DNA of 40,829 nt. It comes from a virus. Where the stretch lies: positions 1 to 40,829 of the IMG/VR virus record IMGVR_UViG_3300043399_000937; one strand, 5' to 3'. Shown piece by piece: positions 1 through 6,334 of the stretch. How positions within the stretch are numbered: the first letter of the stretch is position 1; each line of letters starts with the position of its first letter. The notes beneath the pieces were generated by a model. The model searched no databases. It saw only the letters and a list, made by a program, of their open reading frames with translations, and was not told where the DNA came from. The position numbers were made by a program, and so were the translations under genes.

Positions 1-150
1 AGTTGTTCTTGCAACAGCAGGAACTGGTTCTGGAGTGCTAGTGCTATCTGATAATCCTAGTTCTTTAAGTCCAGTCACAAATCCATCTGCATTTTTCTTT
101 GCATCCTCTGGATTCATTCCCATGTTTAGAAACTGTTCTTCTAAATTCAT
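1..150 (-). CDS. Unknown protein, N-terminal 50 residues (gene runs off the window)
   Basis: An open frame starts at the ATG at 148-150 and is still open at base 1, so only the first 50 residues are visible. It begins MNLEEQFLNMGMNPEDAKKN and becomes Ser/Thr/Pro/Ala-rich after about residue 36. The start is preceded by an AAGGGG ribosome-binding site seven to eight bases upstream. A terminator at 179-208 separates it from the gene upstream, so it probably has its own promoter, though I see no convincing box. I do not recognise the family. Confidence 0.7.
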   Translation of the reverse strand, partial: MNLEEQFLNMGMNPEDAKKNADGFVTGLKELGLSDSTSTPEPVPAVARTT

Positions 151-178
151 TTGTTTCCCCTTTATATACATATTTAAT

Positions 179-208
179 AAAAAACCGTGCTACCTTTCGA
201 TAGCACGG
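179..208 (-). terminator. Rho-independent terminator after the 292-669 gene
   Basis: On the minus strand, CCGTGCTA and TAGCACGG form a perfect 8-bp stem around an 8-nt loop, followed by six T. It lies between the stop of the 292-669 gene and the start of the 1-150 gene. Confidence 0.85.
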
Positions 209-291
209 CTATGTAGTCACTAATTTTAAAATTCAAAAGTTACATCTAATCTTTTCCTCTTAGGACAAACTCCTAAGTACTAGTAAAAAAG

Positions 292-669
292 TTAATTATT
301 TACTGGTGCATCCTTATATATTACACCAGACCAATTTTCGTCTAGATTAGACTGTTTTAGCTTATTAATGCGAGCACCAAACTCCTCATAAAAGCTATCC
401 AATGTACCTTTCCACTTACCACGCAAGTGTTCCATAGCATGTTCGCAGAAATCAAATCTACGAGCATTATATTCAACCCACATAGTATTATGTAATAAGG
501 TCATATTTTCTAGTTGTGGCAGCTCTTGAAGTGGAATATCATGTACTTCAATAACTGCATAAGCAGTAACTGGTTCATCAAGACCAGGCTGCATAAAAGT
601 ATCAAGCTCAAGAATGGTCATCCTTTCCTTGAGCTTGTCGGCTGTTTCTTTTCCAAATACTACAAGCAT
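292..669 (-). CDS. Hypothetical phage protein, 125 aa
   Basis: It begins MLVVFGKETADKL at the ATG at 667-669. The protein is mixed alpha/beta in character, acidic in the middle, and has no signal peptide or membrane segment. No catalytic motif is recognisable. It has its own TTGACT/CATAAT promoter (676-704) overlapping the end of the upstream gene, and a strong terminator downstream, so it can be transcribed as a single early gene. Function unknown. Confidence 0.75.
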   Translation of the reverse strand: MLVVFGKETADKLKERMTILELDTFMQPGLDEPVTAYAVIEVHDIPLQELPQLENMTLLHNTMWVEYNARRFDFCEHAMEHLRGKWKGTLDSFYEEFGARINKLKQSNLDENWSGVIYKDAPVNN

Positions 670-675
670 GTCTGT

Positions 676-704
676 ATTATGCTTATCCTATTTCTAAAAG
701 TCAA
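676..704 (-). promoter_or_regulatory. Sigma70-like early promoter
   Basis: TTGACT (704-699), a 17-bp spacer and CATAAT (681-676) lie directly upstream of the ATG at 669. The -10 matches TATAAT at five of six positions. The -35 overlaps the stop codon of the upstream gene. Confidence 0.6.
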
Positions 705-705
705 A

Positions 706-885
706 TTATTTTGCAGTCTTTAAAAACTGTTCTACGAACTGTCTATCAACGTGTACGCCAGCGCGGCGTGCATTACGATAGTCCTTTGCATATTCTACTT
801 CAAACATGCGAACGATTCCGTCCTTGTCACTAGCATTTGAAAATACACTACCAATTAAAAGTTTACCAATTCCTGCGATCATCAT
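706..885 (-). CDS. Small hypothetical protein, 59 aa
   Basis: The ATG at 883-885 (or the adjacent one at 880-882) follows an AGAGGAA ribosome-binding site, and the frame ends TAA at 706-708. The protein starts MMIAGIGKLLIGSVFSNASD and has a charged second half with an EYAKDYRNARRAG stretch. The short hydrophobic N-terminus is too short to call a membrane anchor. It is divergent from the metallophosphoesterase gene. Function unknown. Confidence 0.7.
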   Translation of the reverse strand: MMIAGIGKLLIGSVFSNASDKDGIVRMFEVEYAKDYRNARRAGVHVDRQFVEQFLKTAK

Positions 886-990
886 ACATTCCTCTTTTCA
901 TATTGCATTGCATATATACTTAGCACTTGCAGCACAGGTTTACAACTGCAAAATTCGCATAGCTGACACTTTGAGTTAAATAATTGCACT

Positions 991-1776
991 ATGGATTTTG
1001 ATTTAATTTCTGATTTGCATATCGATCAATGGCCTATTGATCAAAAACTAAATTTTAGAGGACTTGGTACCAGTTTAAATTGCATTGTTGCAGGTGACGT
1101 TAGCCAAAGCATTTTTACTACTAGAGATTTTCTTTACCAATTGTCGGACCATTACAAGCAAGTTATATTTGTAGATGGTAACCACGAACATAAACCAGAT
1201 TACGAAGGTATACTTGAAAATTGTGAATGGCTTGAAAAAGAATTAAGCAAAAAGAAAAACATCACATACCTTTGGGATTCAACTGCTGTATTTGGCACAA
1301 CTGCTATAGTTGGTACAAATGGCTGGTGGACCTTTGATTACTGTGAACCACTAGTAAGTCGATTAGATCAAATAGATAATTTTTGTGATGTTGAAAATCA
1401 TGCCCAACACGTTGCAATTGGTATTTGGGATGAGGCTGTAGAAAACAGCGAGTTCTTAAGTAATGTTATTACAGAGTTTAATAAGATAGATAAGATCGAA
1501 GATATTGTTGTAATTACGCATACATTACCACGCAGGGATTTGATAACACCAGCTTCTTACATAAGAACACATGACTTAGCAAAAATGTATAACAGTCAAC
1601 TATCAGAAGCTATCAAAGTCGATGTTAATAAAAAAATAAAAACTTGGTGCTTTGGTCATTATCATGCAGAAGCATGTGATAAGACCATAGATGGTATACG
1701 TTATGTAAGCAATCCACGAGGAAGACCAGATGATACTATCTTCCCCGTGTATTATCCAAAACTAATTACAGTTTAG
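991..1776 (+). CDS. Calcineurin-like metallophosphoesterase, 261 aa
   Basis: The metal-binding signature of the calcineurin-like phosphoesterase family is present in order: DLH (D8, H10), GD (D36), GNHE (N64-H65), H177 in a THTLP segment, and GHYH (222-225). These residues bind two metal ions that hydrolyse phosphoesters. It is one of only three plus-strand genes here and converges with dexA, overlapping its 3' end by 11 bases. Substrate unknown; phage members of the family include phosphatases and nuclease subunits. I see no partner gene that would make it an SbcD/gp47-type nuclease, and it is shorter than gp47. Confidence 0.85.
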   Translation: MDFDLISDLHIDQWPIDQKLNFRGLGTSLNCIVAGDVSQSIFTTRDFLYQLSDHYKQVIFVDGNHEHKPDYEGILENCEWLEKELSKKKNITYLWDSTAVFGTTAIVGTNGWWTFDYCEPLVSRLDQIDNFCDVENHAQHVAIGIWDEAVENSEFLSNVITEFNKIDKIEDIVVITHTLPRRDLITPASYIRTHDLAKMYNSQLSEAIKVDVNKKIKTWCFGHYHAEACDKTIDGIRYVSNPRGRPDDTIFPVYYPKLITV

Positions 1777-2299
1777 TTCCGTTCCATCCAATTTTACGTA
1801 GCGCACGTTGTACTGCTTCTGCCTGAGCAATAGCATCTTCTACTGCATCGTGGTGCTTAGTACGATCCAAGTTACCATCAACAAAATCAAACAGTGTACG
1901 GCTATCGCGAACTTGCCAGTATTGCCAAGCATATGGTTTACCAATATGTGTATACAAGTGTTCCATAATGTTTACGTCAAAGCTACCTTGACTCCAAACA
2001 CGATCACTATTCCAAACAAACTTATGGAACTGTTCAATCGCCTCTAACACTGGAGTGCGATTAAGATCTCCGAATGCAGCCTCTTGTGCTTCTTTGCTTT
2101 GTGTACTCCACCAAGCAATTGTATCCTCAGAAATAGTTCTACCCATATTAGACTGAGGATCAATCTCTAAGCGTAGACTTAGTTTTTCAGAATTTGGATC
2201 AATACCTTTCTGTCGAGGATCAAACTTAACAGCACCGAGGCTTAGAATAACTGCACTTGGCTTTGTGTCAAGCGTCTCAAGGTCAAACATAACGTCCAT
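1766..2299 (-). CDS. dexA: DexA-type 3'-5' exonuclease (DEDDh), 177 aa
   Basis: The protein opens with MDVMFDLETLDT, giving D6 and E8 of the DEDD active site. D108 lies in a GSFD motif, and H150 with D155 form the ExoIII motif HDAVEDA, so the type is DEDDh. The IAWW motif near residue 61 and the overall layout match T4 DexA, though it is shorter than the T4 protein (about 227 aa). Likely role: trimming of single-stranded DNA or RNA 3' ends. Its ATG overlaps the stop of the upstream 75-aa gene (TAATG), so translation is probably coupled. Confidence 0.85.
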   Translation of the reverse strand: MDVMFDLETLDTKPSAVILSLGAVKFDPRQKGIDPNSEKLSLRLEIDPQSNMGRTISEDTIAWWSTQSKEAQEAAFGDLNRTPVLEAIEQFHKFVWNSDRVWSQGSFDVNIMEHLYTHIGKPYAWQYWQVRDSRTLFDFVDGNLDRTKHHDAVEDAIAQAEAVQRALRKIGWNGTKL

Positions 2300-2526
2300 T
2301 ATTTTCCATTTCCATATTTTAGTAAAAACAAAAGTTTTGCATCTTCGTTGTCAAACGTAACATAATATGAAAAATGAGTATCTGGAAACTTCTCTATTTT
2401 CCAACCTTCTTTCGTATTATGTTTCCAGCTAAACTCTTCTCCAGTTACTTCCTTAATTCTTTTAATTAAGCTGTAACTGAGGAAAAGCTTATTCGGGCTC
2501 AACTTTAACTTGGAGTGGGAATCCAT
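2299..2526 (-). CDS. Hypothetical protein, 75 aa, overlaps clpS
   Basis: The only in-frame ATG (2524-2526) lies inside the 3' end of clpS, giving a 38-bp overlap, and the stop overlaps the dexA ATG. The protein is small, basic and aromatic-rich, with no recognised domain. The start is supported mainly by the absence of any other good start; the ribosome-binding site is weak, so coupling to clpS translation is likely. Confidence 0.6.
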   Translation of the reverse strand: MDSHSKLKLSPNKLFLSYSLIKRIKEVTGEEFSWKHNTKEGWKIEKFPDTHFSYYVTFDNEDAKLLFLLKYGNGK

Positions 2527-2797
2527 TTGCCCGTGCCATTACTGTAACTTCAACGCCTTTGTGCTCTGCAATTTCAAATGGGTAAACACCTACAACTGCA
2601 CTGCCTTCTTCGTGAATCTTTTGTGTAATGTTAGTAGCAGATTCTGCATCGTGATCGAAGACTTCCATTAGCGTAGACATCACAAAGTCCATTGTTGTAA
2701 TTTCATCATTGAGATAAATTACCTTAAACTGCCGTGGAAGCTCTACATCTTCACGGGGCTTTACTTTTACTTTGTTGATTGTTTGTGTTTTAGCCAT
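2489..2797 (-). CDS. clpS: ClpS, adaptor of the ClpAP protease
   Basis: At 102 aa this is full length for ClpS. After a basic N-terminal extension comes the core, including YLNDEITTMDFV (about residues 29-40; the D/N-rich loop binds N-degron side chains), an AxxxxxxIHEEG helix and a VGVYPFEIAEHK segment ending in a beta strand. ClpS delivers proteins with destabilising N-terminal residues to ClpAP and is known to inhibit ClpA degradation of ssrA-tagged proteins. A phage copy could redirect host proteolysis (inference). It has an AGAGGATT ribosome-binding site and its own promoter at 2820-2847. Confidence 0.93.
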   Translation of the reverse strand: MAKTQTINKVKVKPREDVELPRQFKVIYLNDEITTMDFVMSTLMEVFDHDAESATNITQKIHEEGSAVVGVYPFEIAEHKGVEVTVMARANGFPLQVKVEPE

Positions 2798-2819
2798 TTT
2801 AATCCTCTGTTTAGACTTT

Positions 2820-2847
2820 ACTATAGCATAGTTATTGATTATTACAA
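2820..2847 (-). promoter_or_regulatory. Sigma70-like promoter of clpS
   Basis: TTGTAA, a 16-bp spacer and TATAGT lie 23 bp upstream of the clpS ATG. An inverted repeat ACTAT-GCT-ATAGT overlaps the -10 element. Confidence 0.6.
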
Positions 2848-2849
2848 AT

Positions 2850-2879
2850 GAAAAAGTGGACGAGTTTCCCCGTCCACTT
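2850..2879 (-). terminator. Rho-independent terminator after hsp20
   Basis: AAGTGGACG and CGTCCACTT form a 9-bp stem around an 8-nt loop, followed on the minus strand by TTTTTC. The roughly 100 bases between it and the hsp20 stop (2880-2979) hold no reading frame; they contain a second hairpin (GCAACT/AGTTGC, about 2944-2962) and form a long 3' untranslated region. Confidence 0.8.
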
Positions 2880-2979
2880 GTCTTTCCAGTTTTGGGATTA
2901 CATTAAGATCACATCGCTACCAAAGGGCTAGTCACCACCCAATGCAACTCTCTAAAAGTTGCGTTCCCGATCAGCGGCT

Positions 2980-3420
2980 TTACTTCTGGAAAGTAATTGC
3001 GATTTTCTTAGGTTTTGCTTCCTCAGGAACTTCACGCTCCAAACTGATTACAAGTAGACCGTTTTGGACTACTGCACCCTTTACTTCAACGTGATCGCCC
3101 AAAGTAAATGTGCGTGTAAAATTGCGAGTAGAAATACCTTTATGTAGATAAGTTGGAACCTCTACATTTTCATCACGCTTCTGTTCTCCAGTTACAGTAA
3201 GGACATAATCCTTTACAGTAATATCAAGTTCATCCTCACGGAAACCGGCTACAGCTACTTCAATCTTATAGCTGTTTTCGTTTTCCTTAATAATGTTGTG
3301 TGGTGGGTAGGATGTCTTTACAGAATTGGCGAATTGACGATCGAGAATATCAAATACTCGATCAAAGCCAACTGAAGCACGATTAAATGGGGTTAGGTCA
3401 ATGTTAGTGAATGTATTCAT
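2980..3420 (-). CDS. hsp20: IbpA-type small heat shock protein (Hsp20), 146 aa
   Basis: The start MNTFTNIDLTPFNRASVGFDRVF is the classical IbpA N-terminus. It is followed by an alpha-crystallin domain (about residues 40-130) with YPPHNI, VAVAGF and GLLVISLER signatures, and a C-terminal IAI motif used for oligomerisation. The ATG at 3418-3420 follows an AAGGAG ribosome-binding site; a longer frame upstream would run through a hairpin and is not the real start. Small Hsps hold unfolding proteins for refolding; related genes are known in marine T4-like phages. It has its own leader hairpin (3449-3481) and terminator. Confidence 0.93.
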   Translation of the reverse strand: MNTFTNIDLTPFNRASVGFDRVFDILDRQFANSVKTSYPPHNIIKENENSYKIEVAVAGFREDELDITVKDYVLTVTGEQKRDENVEVPTYLHKGISTRNFTRTFTLGDHVEVKGAVVQNGLLVISLEREVPEEAKPKKIAITFQK

Positions 3421-3448
3421 CTTATATTTCTCCTTATTAAAGCAAGAT

Positions 3449-3481
3449 GCGTAAAACAGCCTAAATAGCACTGTTTTACGC
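3449..3481 (-). promoter_or_regulatory. Perfect 11-bp hairpin in the hsp20 leader, with upstream -10-like box
   Basis: GCGTAAAACAG and CTGTTTTACGC pair perfectly around an 11-nt loop. No T-run follows, so it is unlikely to be a terminator. A TATATATAAT box lies immediately upstream on the minus strand and would place the transcription start just before the hairpin, making it the 5' structure of the hsp20 mRNA. Confidence 0.6.
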
Positions 3482-3522
3482 AATTATATATAAGTTGTCT
3501 TTAAAAATAAACAAGAGTTATT

Positions 3523-3756
3523 TTAAAGATTTTTGGAAATTTCTTCCTGCTTCTTCTTCCAACGCTTTACGGCTTGTGCCTTTTCACGCTTCTTGCGAAT
3601 GCTAGGTGGCTCGTAAAACTCACGCTTACGTAGCTCTTGGAAAATTCCCTCTGCGGTCATCATCTTCTTTAGCTTACGCATAGCCTTGTTTACGTCATTG
3701 TTCTTTACTTTGACGTATAGTCCTTGACGCTCATTGTCGTCGTGTCGATCGCTCAT
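3523..3756 (-). CDS. rpsU: Ribosomal protein bS21
   Basis: The 77-aa protein has the bS21 core (VKVKNNDVNKAMRKLKK, then REFYEPPSIRKKREKAQAVKRWKK) and a basic C-terminus. bS21 sits near the anti-Shine-Dalgarno end of 16S rRNA on the 30S platform and helps initiation. Phage-encoded bS21 is known from uncultivated and Pelagibacter phages and may bias ribosomes toward phage mRNA (inference). It has a strong GGAGGAAAA ribosome-binding site, and its ATG overlaps the stop of the upstream gene (ATGA). Confidence 0.95.
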   Translation of the reverse strand: MSDRHDDNERQGLYVKVKNNDVNKAMRKLKKMMTAEGIFQELRKREFYEPPSIRKKREKAQAVKRWKKKQEEISKNL

Positions 3757-4169
3757 TTTTCCTCCATTTGCGATATTAAAGTTCCTATCCTAATTAGTAA
3801 TTCCCCAATTGGATCATTTACTGCATTAAGATAAATGTTATTAACATCTAGTCTACCAAAATGAAATGATTTGGATTTAGATATTAATGTGCCTTTAAAC
3901 AAATCAATATGATTAGTACTATTTAAATTTATCCCAATTACATCTACTTGATTAGCAACATCTAACAACCAATTGTAGTTAGAATCGTTGTAATCAAAAA
4001 TGTGAATAGAAATTCTAGCACTGCTGCCACGTATAGAATTTAATGCTTGATTAACGAGATCTGCTGGCCAATCAACTAATAATACTGTTATTGCATCATT
4101 ATAAAAACGATCAGGGGGAGTAACGACTACGTGATCGTCTTTAGGATTTGTTATCTCTGATTCTTGCAA
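3753..4169 (-). CDS. Hypothetical protein, 138 aa, TTG start
   Basis: There is no in-frame ATG near the 5' end. The best start is TTG at 4167-4169, inside the 3' end of the upstream repeat-protein gene, preceded by GAGAAGAG. The product has a hydrophobic AITVLLVDW segment and a globular alpha/beta look, without recognisable catalytic residues. It is translationally coupled to rpsU by an ATGA overlap. Function unknown; the neighbours do not settle it. Confidence 0.65.
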   Translation of the reverse strand: MQESEITNPKDDHVVVTPPDRFYNDAITVLLVDWPADLVNQALNSIRGSSARISIHIFDYNDSNYNWLLDVANQVDVIGINLNSTNHIDLFKGTLISKSKSFHFGRLDVNNIYLNAVNDPIGELLIRIGTLISQMEEK

Positions 4170-4995
4170 TTACTTGGCTCTTCTCAATTTCACTTAGGTC
4201 TTCATAATCTCTTAGACCTCTGCGTACTTGATCAATGACGTAATCGATATACGCTACATCGTATACTAACGTATCATTAATTCTTTGTCTATCTATTTCT
4301 ATCCATTTACGTCCATTCCATTTATATAGCTTGTTTGGTTTGCTATCAACTTTTAGGAATAGATCACCTTTTGCAGGATGTGCTGGCCATGCTGTGCCAA
4401 ATGTAGCTGAACCTTTTTGTGCAAATGGATCAAAGTTATCTACTTGAGGTGCAAGTTGTTCAGCAATATCTACTGATTGCTGAATTGGTACCTCAACAAT
4501 TTTTTCAACTGTTTTAATTACTTCAACTGGTTTTTCAACAATACGTTCAACTACCTTTTCTACTGGTACTTCAACGATCTTCTCAACAGTTTTGATTACT
4601 TCAACAGGTACTTCAACAATCTTCTCAATTACTTTTTCAATCGGAACTTCTACAGTTTTAATTACTTCAACTGGTTTTTCAACAATACGTTCAACTACCT
4701 TTTCTACTGGTACTTCAACGATCTTCTCTACTTCCTTAATAACTTCTACAGGAACTTCAACTGTGCGCTCCACAATCTTTTCAACTGGAACTTTAACAGT
4801 TTTAATTACTTCAATTGGTTTTTCAACCTCAACAGTCTTAGTCCTATATTTTACTACAGGAACTTCTTTAATTACCTCTACTGGGACTTTGACTGTCTTG
4901 GTTTTCGTTTTGTAGCGGATAACTTCTTGGGGGACTCTAATGGTTCTAACGAGGACTCTGGCAACAATTCCTCTTGAATTTGGATTTCCGCTAAG
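4141..4995 (-). CDS. VPVE-repeat protein, -1 frame half of a predicted frameshift fusion (284 codons)
   Basis: In this frame the sequence is open from just upstream of 5001 to the stop at 4141. It encodes about a dozen VPVEVIKTVEKI/KPVEVIK-like units, then a globular tail (FGTAWPAHPAKGD, LYKWNGRKWIEID) seen in phage proteins. There is no ATG, GTG or TTG before a poor GTG at 4771-4773, which lies inside the repeat array, so independent initiation would cut the array. Repeat units upstream of that GTG (RVPQEVIRY, KVPVEVIKEV) overlap the end of the 0-frame gene. The simplest reading is a -1 ribosomal frameshift at 4995-5001, giving a 574-aa fusion (290 + 284). Confidence 0.75.
   Translation of the reverse strand, partial: LSGNPNSRGIVARVLVRTIRVPQEVIRYKTKTKTVKVPVEVIKEVPVVKYRTKTVEVEKPIEVIKTVKVPVEKIVERTVEVPVEVIKEVEKIVEVPVEKVVERIVEKPVEVIKTVEVPIEKVIEKIVEVPVEVIKTVEKIVEVPVEKVVERIVEKPVEVIKTVEKIVEVPIQQSVDIAEQLAPQVDNFDPFAQKGSATFGTAWPAHPAKGDLFLKVDSKPNKLYKWNGRKWIEIDRQRINDTLVYDVAYIDYVIDQVRRGLRDYEDLSEIEKSQVIARIRDNKS
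4511..4728 (-). repeat. Two identical 74-bp direct repeats within the VPVE array
   Basis: Bases 4511-4584 and 4655-4728 are identical over 74 bp, 144 bp apart, within a longer degenerate array (about 4490-4920) encoding the VPVE/KPVE units. The identity points to recent duplication or gene conversion within the array. Confidence 0.9.
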
Positions 4996-5864
4996 TTTTT
5001 TTTTGGTTCTTCCTGAACAGGTACAGTGATAACCTCAGGTGTTGGAAGAGGTACTTCTTGCTTGCGTTGTCTTCCGTATTGTAGCCCGCTGGTTGCCGCA
5101 AGGATGAGCACTACTGCTAGTGGATCAAATACCACCACCAATATGATTATCATCCAACGAACTGCTTTTTCAAGCGTATCAACACTTGGGTTATCACCGT
5201 AAATCAAACTAGCAACATATTTGATTGGACCAACCTCAGCCTCAATCTTCTTTACTTGCTGCTCAAGTGTTAACTTTTCTTTGTTAATGGTAGCAATTTT
5301 ATCAGCACTTGCTTGAATTTGTGTTTGCAACTCTGTACGTTGTGCTTCTTGAGATTTGCGTAGCTTGGTTGCTTCTGCTGCGAGTTTGCTTGCTTGTCTT
5401 GCGTTTGATGTGTTCTTTCCTGTACCTTGTGTGCCGGCACCAGTAATCAAACTATCTACAGCAGCATCTAATTGTTGAATAACTTTTTGATTACTATCAA
5501 TCTTGCCTTGCTCAACAGTAATATCCAAGTTGAGCTGCTCAATTTTTGTTCCTACGTCAACTGCGCCAGCAGTTTGCTCAATATGTGCGCGACTTAAGAA
5601 GCCAAAAATACCCATGCTAGTAATAAGCATGAGTACTGCAACCGCAGGAACCATATACATACGTATCCACCAACGGGCGTGATGCCAGTTTAAGTGTAAC
5701 CAAACAGCACCAGTTAGCTTTCCTAATTCAAGTGCAGAGCCCATAATAACAATAGGCCAAAATGCAGCCGCAAATATAGCAGTTAAACCAACAATGCTAT
5801 AATAAGCAGCGCAAATTGAAATAATAATTGCGACTAAAAGTGTTATGTAGTTAAAGAAACGCAT
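4878..5864 (-). CDS. Four-segment membrane protein with central coiled coil, 328 aa (0-frame product)
   Basis: Hydrophobic segments lie at about residues 5-27, 30-48, 70-90 and 236-258. Between the third and fourth is a long Gln/Lys/Glu-rich helix (about 100-213), probably a coiled coil. After the last segment comes a Pro/Glu/Lys tail. Asn290 is encoded by the AAC of an A AAA AAC slippery heptamer: without slippage 38 more residues follow, ending RKPRQSKSQ; with -1 slippage the VPVE protein is added. The late box TATAAATA (5870-5877) ends only five bases before the ATG, and no alternative start with a ribosome-binding site is visible. Likely an envelope protein; function unknown. Confidence 0.85.
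   Translation of the reverse strand: MRFFNYITLLVAIIISICAAYYSIVGLTAIFAAAFWPIVIMGSALELGKLTGAVWLHLNWHHARWWIRMYMVPAVAVLMLITSMGIFGFLSRAHIEQTAGAVDVGTKIEQLNLDITVEQGKIDSNQKVIQQLDAAVDSLITGAGTQGTGKNTSNARQASKLAAEATKLRKSQEAQRTELQTQIQASADKIATINKEKLTLEQQVKKIEAEVGPIKYVASLIYGDNPSVDTLEKAVRWMIIILVVVFDPLAVVLILAATSGLQYGRQRKQEVPLPTPEVITVPVQEEPKKNLAEIQIQEELLPESSLEPLESPKKLSATKRKPRQSKSQ
4995..5001 (-). promoter_or_regulatory. Programmed -1 frameshift site (A AAA AAC)
   Basis: The heptamer A AAA AAC lies in the 0 frame (CCA AAA AAA AAC), within nine A followed by C. An AGGAAG element a few bases upstream could act as an internal Shine-Dalgarno stimulator, as known for E. coli dnaX. GAGGA and TCCTC about 25 nt downstream could form a short stem. 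The -1 frame is closed by TGA just upstream and open for 284 codons downstream. Confidence 0.75.
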
Positions 5865-5869
5865 AGCTC

Positions 5870-5877
5870 TATTTATA
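5870..5877 (-). promoter_or_regulatory. T4-type late promoter, possibly leaderless
   Basis: A perfect TATAAATA box is separated from the ATG at 5862-5864 by five bases. By T4 spacing, transcription would begin at about the start codon. Confidence 0.65.
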
Positions 5878-5903
5878 ATATGCTATGCGTCATTAAAGCA
5901 ATA

Positions 5904-6092
5904 TTAATCCGCGTATTTAAGCTTACTGGCGGTTACTTTGAGCTGATTTGAAAGTCGCAATAGCAGCACAATTTGCTCTTCTAAGTTGGTTCCACGCTCT
6001 AAATTATCAGCAATATCATTCACAGCTTCACCAACCTTCTGCATCCAAGAAGAAAGTTGTTCTCTGTCACTGTCACTGAGTTGAAGATCCAT
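5904..6092 (-). CDS. Small acidic helical protein, 62 aa
   Basis: It begins MDLQLSDSDREQLSSWMQKV and looks almost entirely helical, with leucine heptads in the second half. No membrane segment or known motif. The ATG overlaps the stop of the upstream gene (TAATG), so it is the last gene of the ligase operon. Function unknown. Confidence 0.75.
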   Translation of the reverse strand: MDLQLSDSDREQLSSWMQKVGEAVNDIADNLERGTNLEEQIVLLLRLSNQLKVTASKLKYAD

Positions 6093-6334
6093 TAAAGCGA
6101 CTCTGCTTGCAATGCAATCATTGTCATTTGCTTCTTAGAATAATACTGCTTACGCATTTCTCTGCACTTAATAGTGTAACCACGACCAAACGGAGTCATT
6201 TTGATAATTTGATTTGATTGCTGTGCAAGCTTCATTGGCAATTGTTGCCAAATCGACTTATACTCATCTAGTTTAACGTCTTTGCGATAAATTGCACCAG
6301 TATAGTGAATTAGAAAATAAGTTTCAGTACTCAT
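6092..6334 (-). CDS. Hypothetical protein, 80 aa
   Basis: A basic protein beginning MSTETYFLIHYTGAIYRKDVK, with a KCREMRKQYYSKKQ patch that could bind nucleic acid (inference from charge only). It overlaps the ligase stop by ATGA and the next gene by TAATG. Family not recognised. Confidence 0.75.
   Translation of the reverse strand: MSTETYFLIHYTGAIYRKDVKLDEYKSIWQQLPMKLAQQSNQIIKMTPFGRGYTIKCREMRKQYYSKKQMTMIALQAESL

Noticed and set aside
259-277. Hairpin CTTAGGA-CAAAC-TCCTAAG between the 292-669 gene and its terminator
   Set aside because: Perfect 7-bp stem but no T-run on the minus strand and no link to a start codon; too little to call a regulatory element.
4511-4728. Interpretation of the repeated blocks as a CRISPR array
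   Set aside because: The repeats are in-frame coding repeats with no unique spacers of constant length.
4477-4977. Long plus-strand frames (166 and 107 aa) over the VPVE region
   Set aside because: They are Asn/Phe- and Thr/Ser-rich mirror translations of the repeat array; the minus-strand frames explain the sequence.
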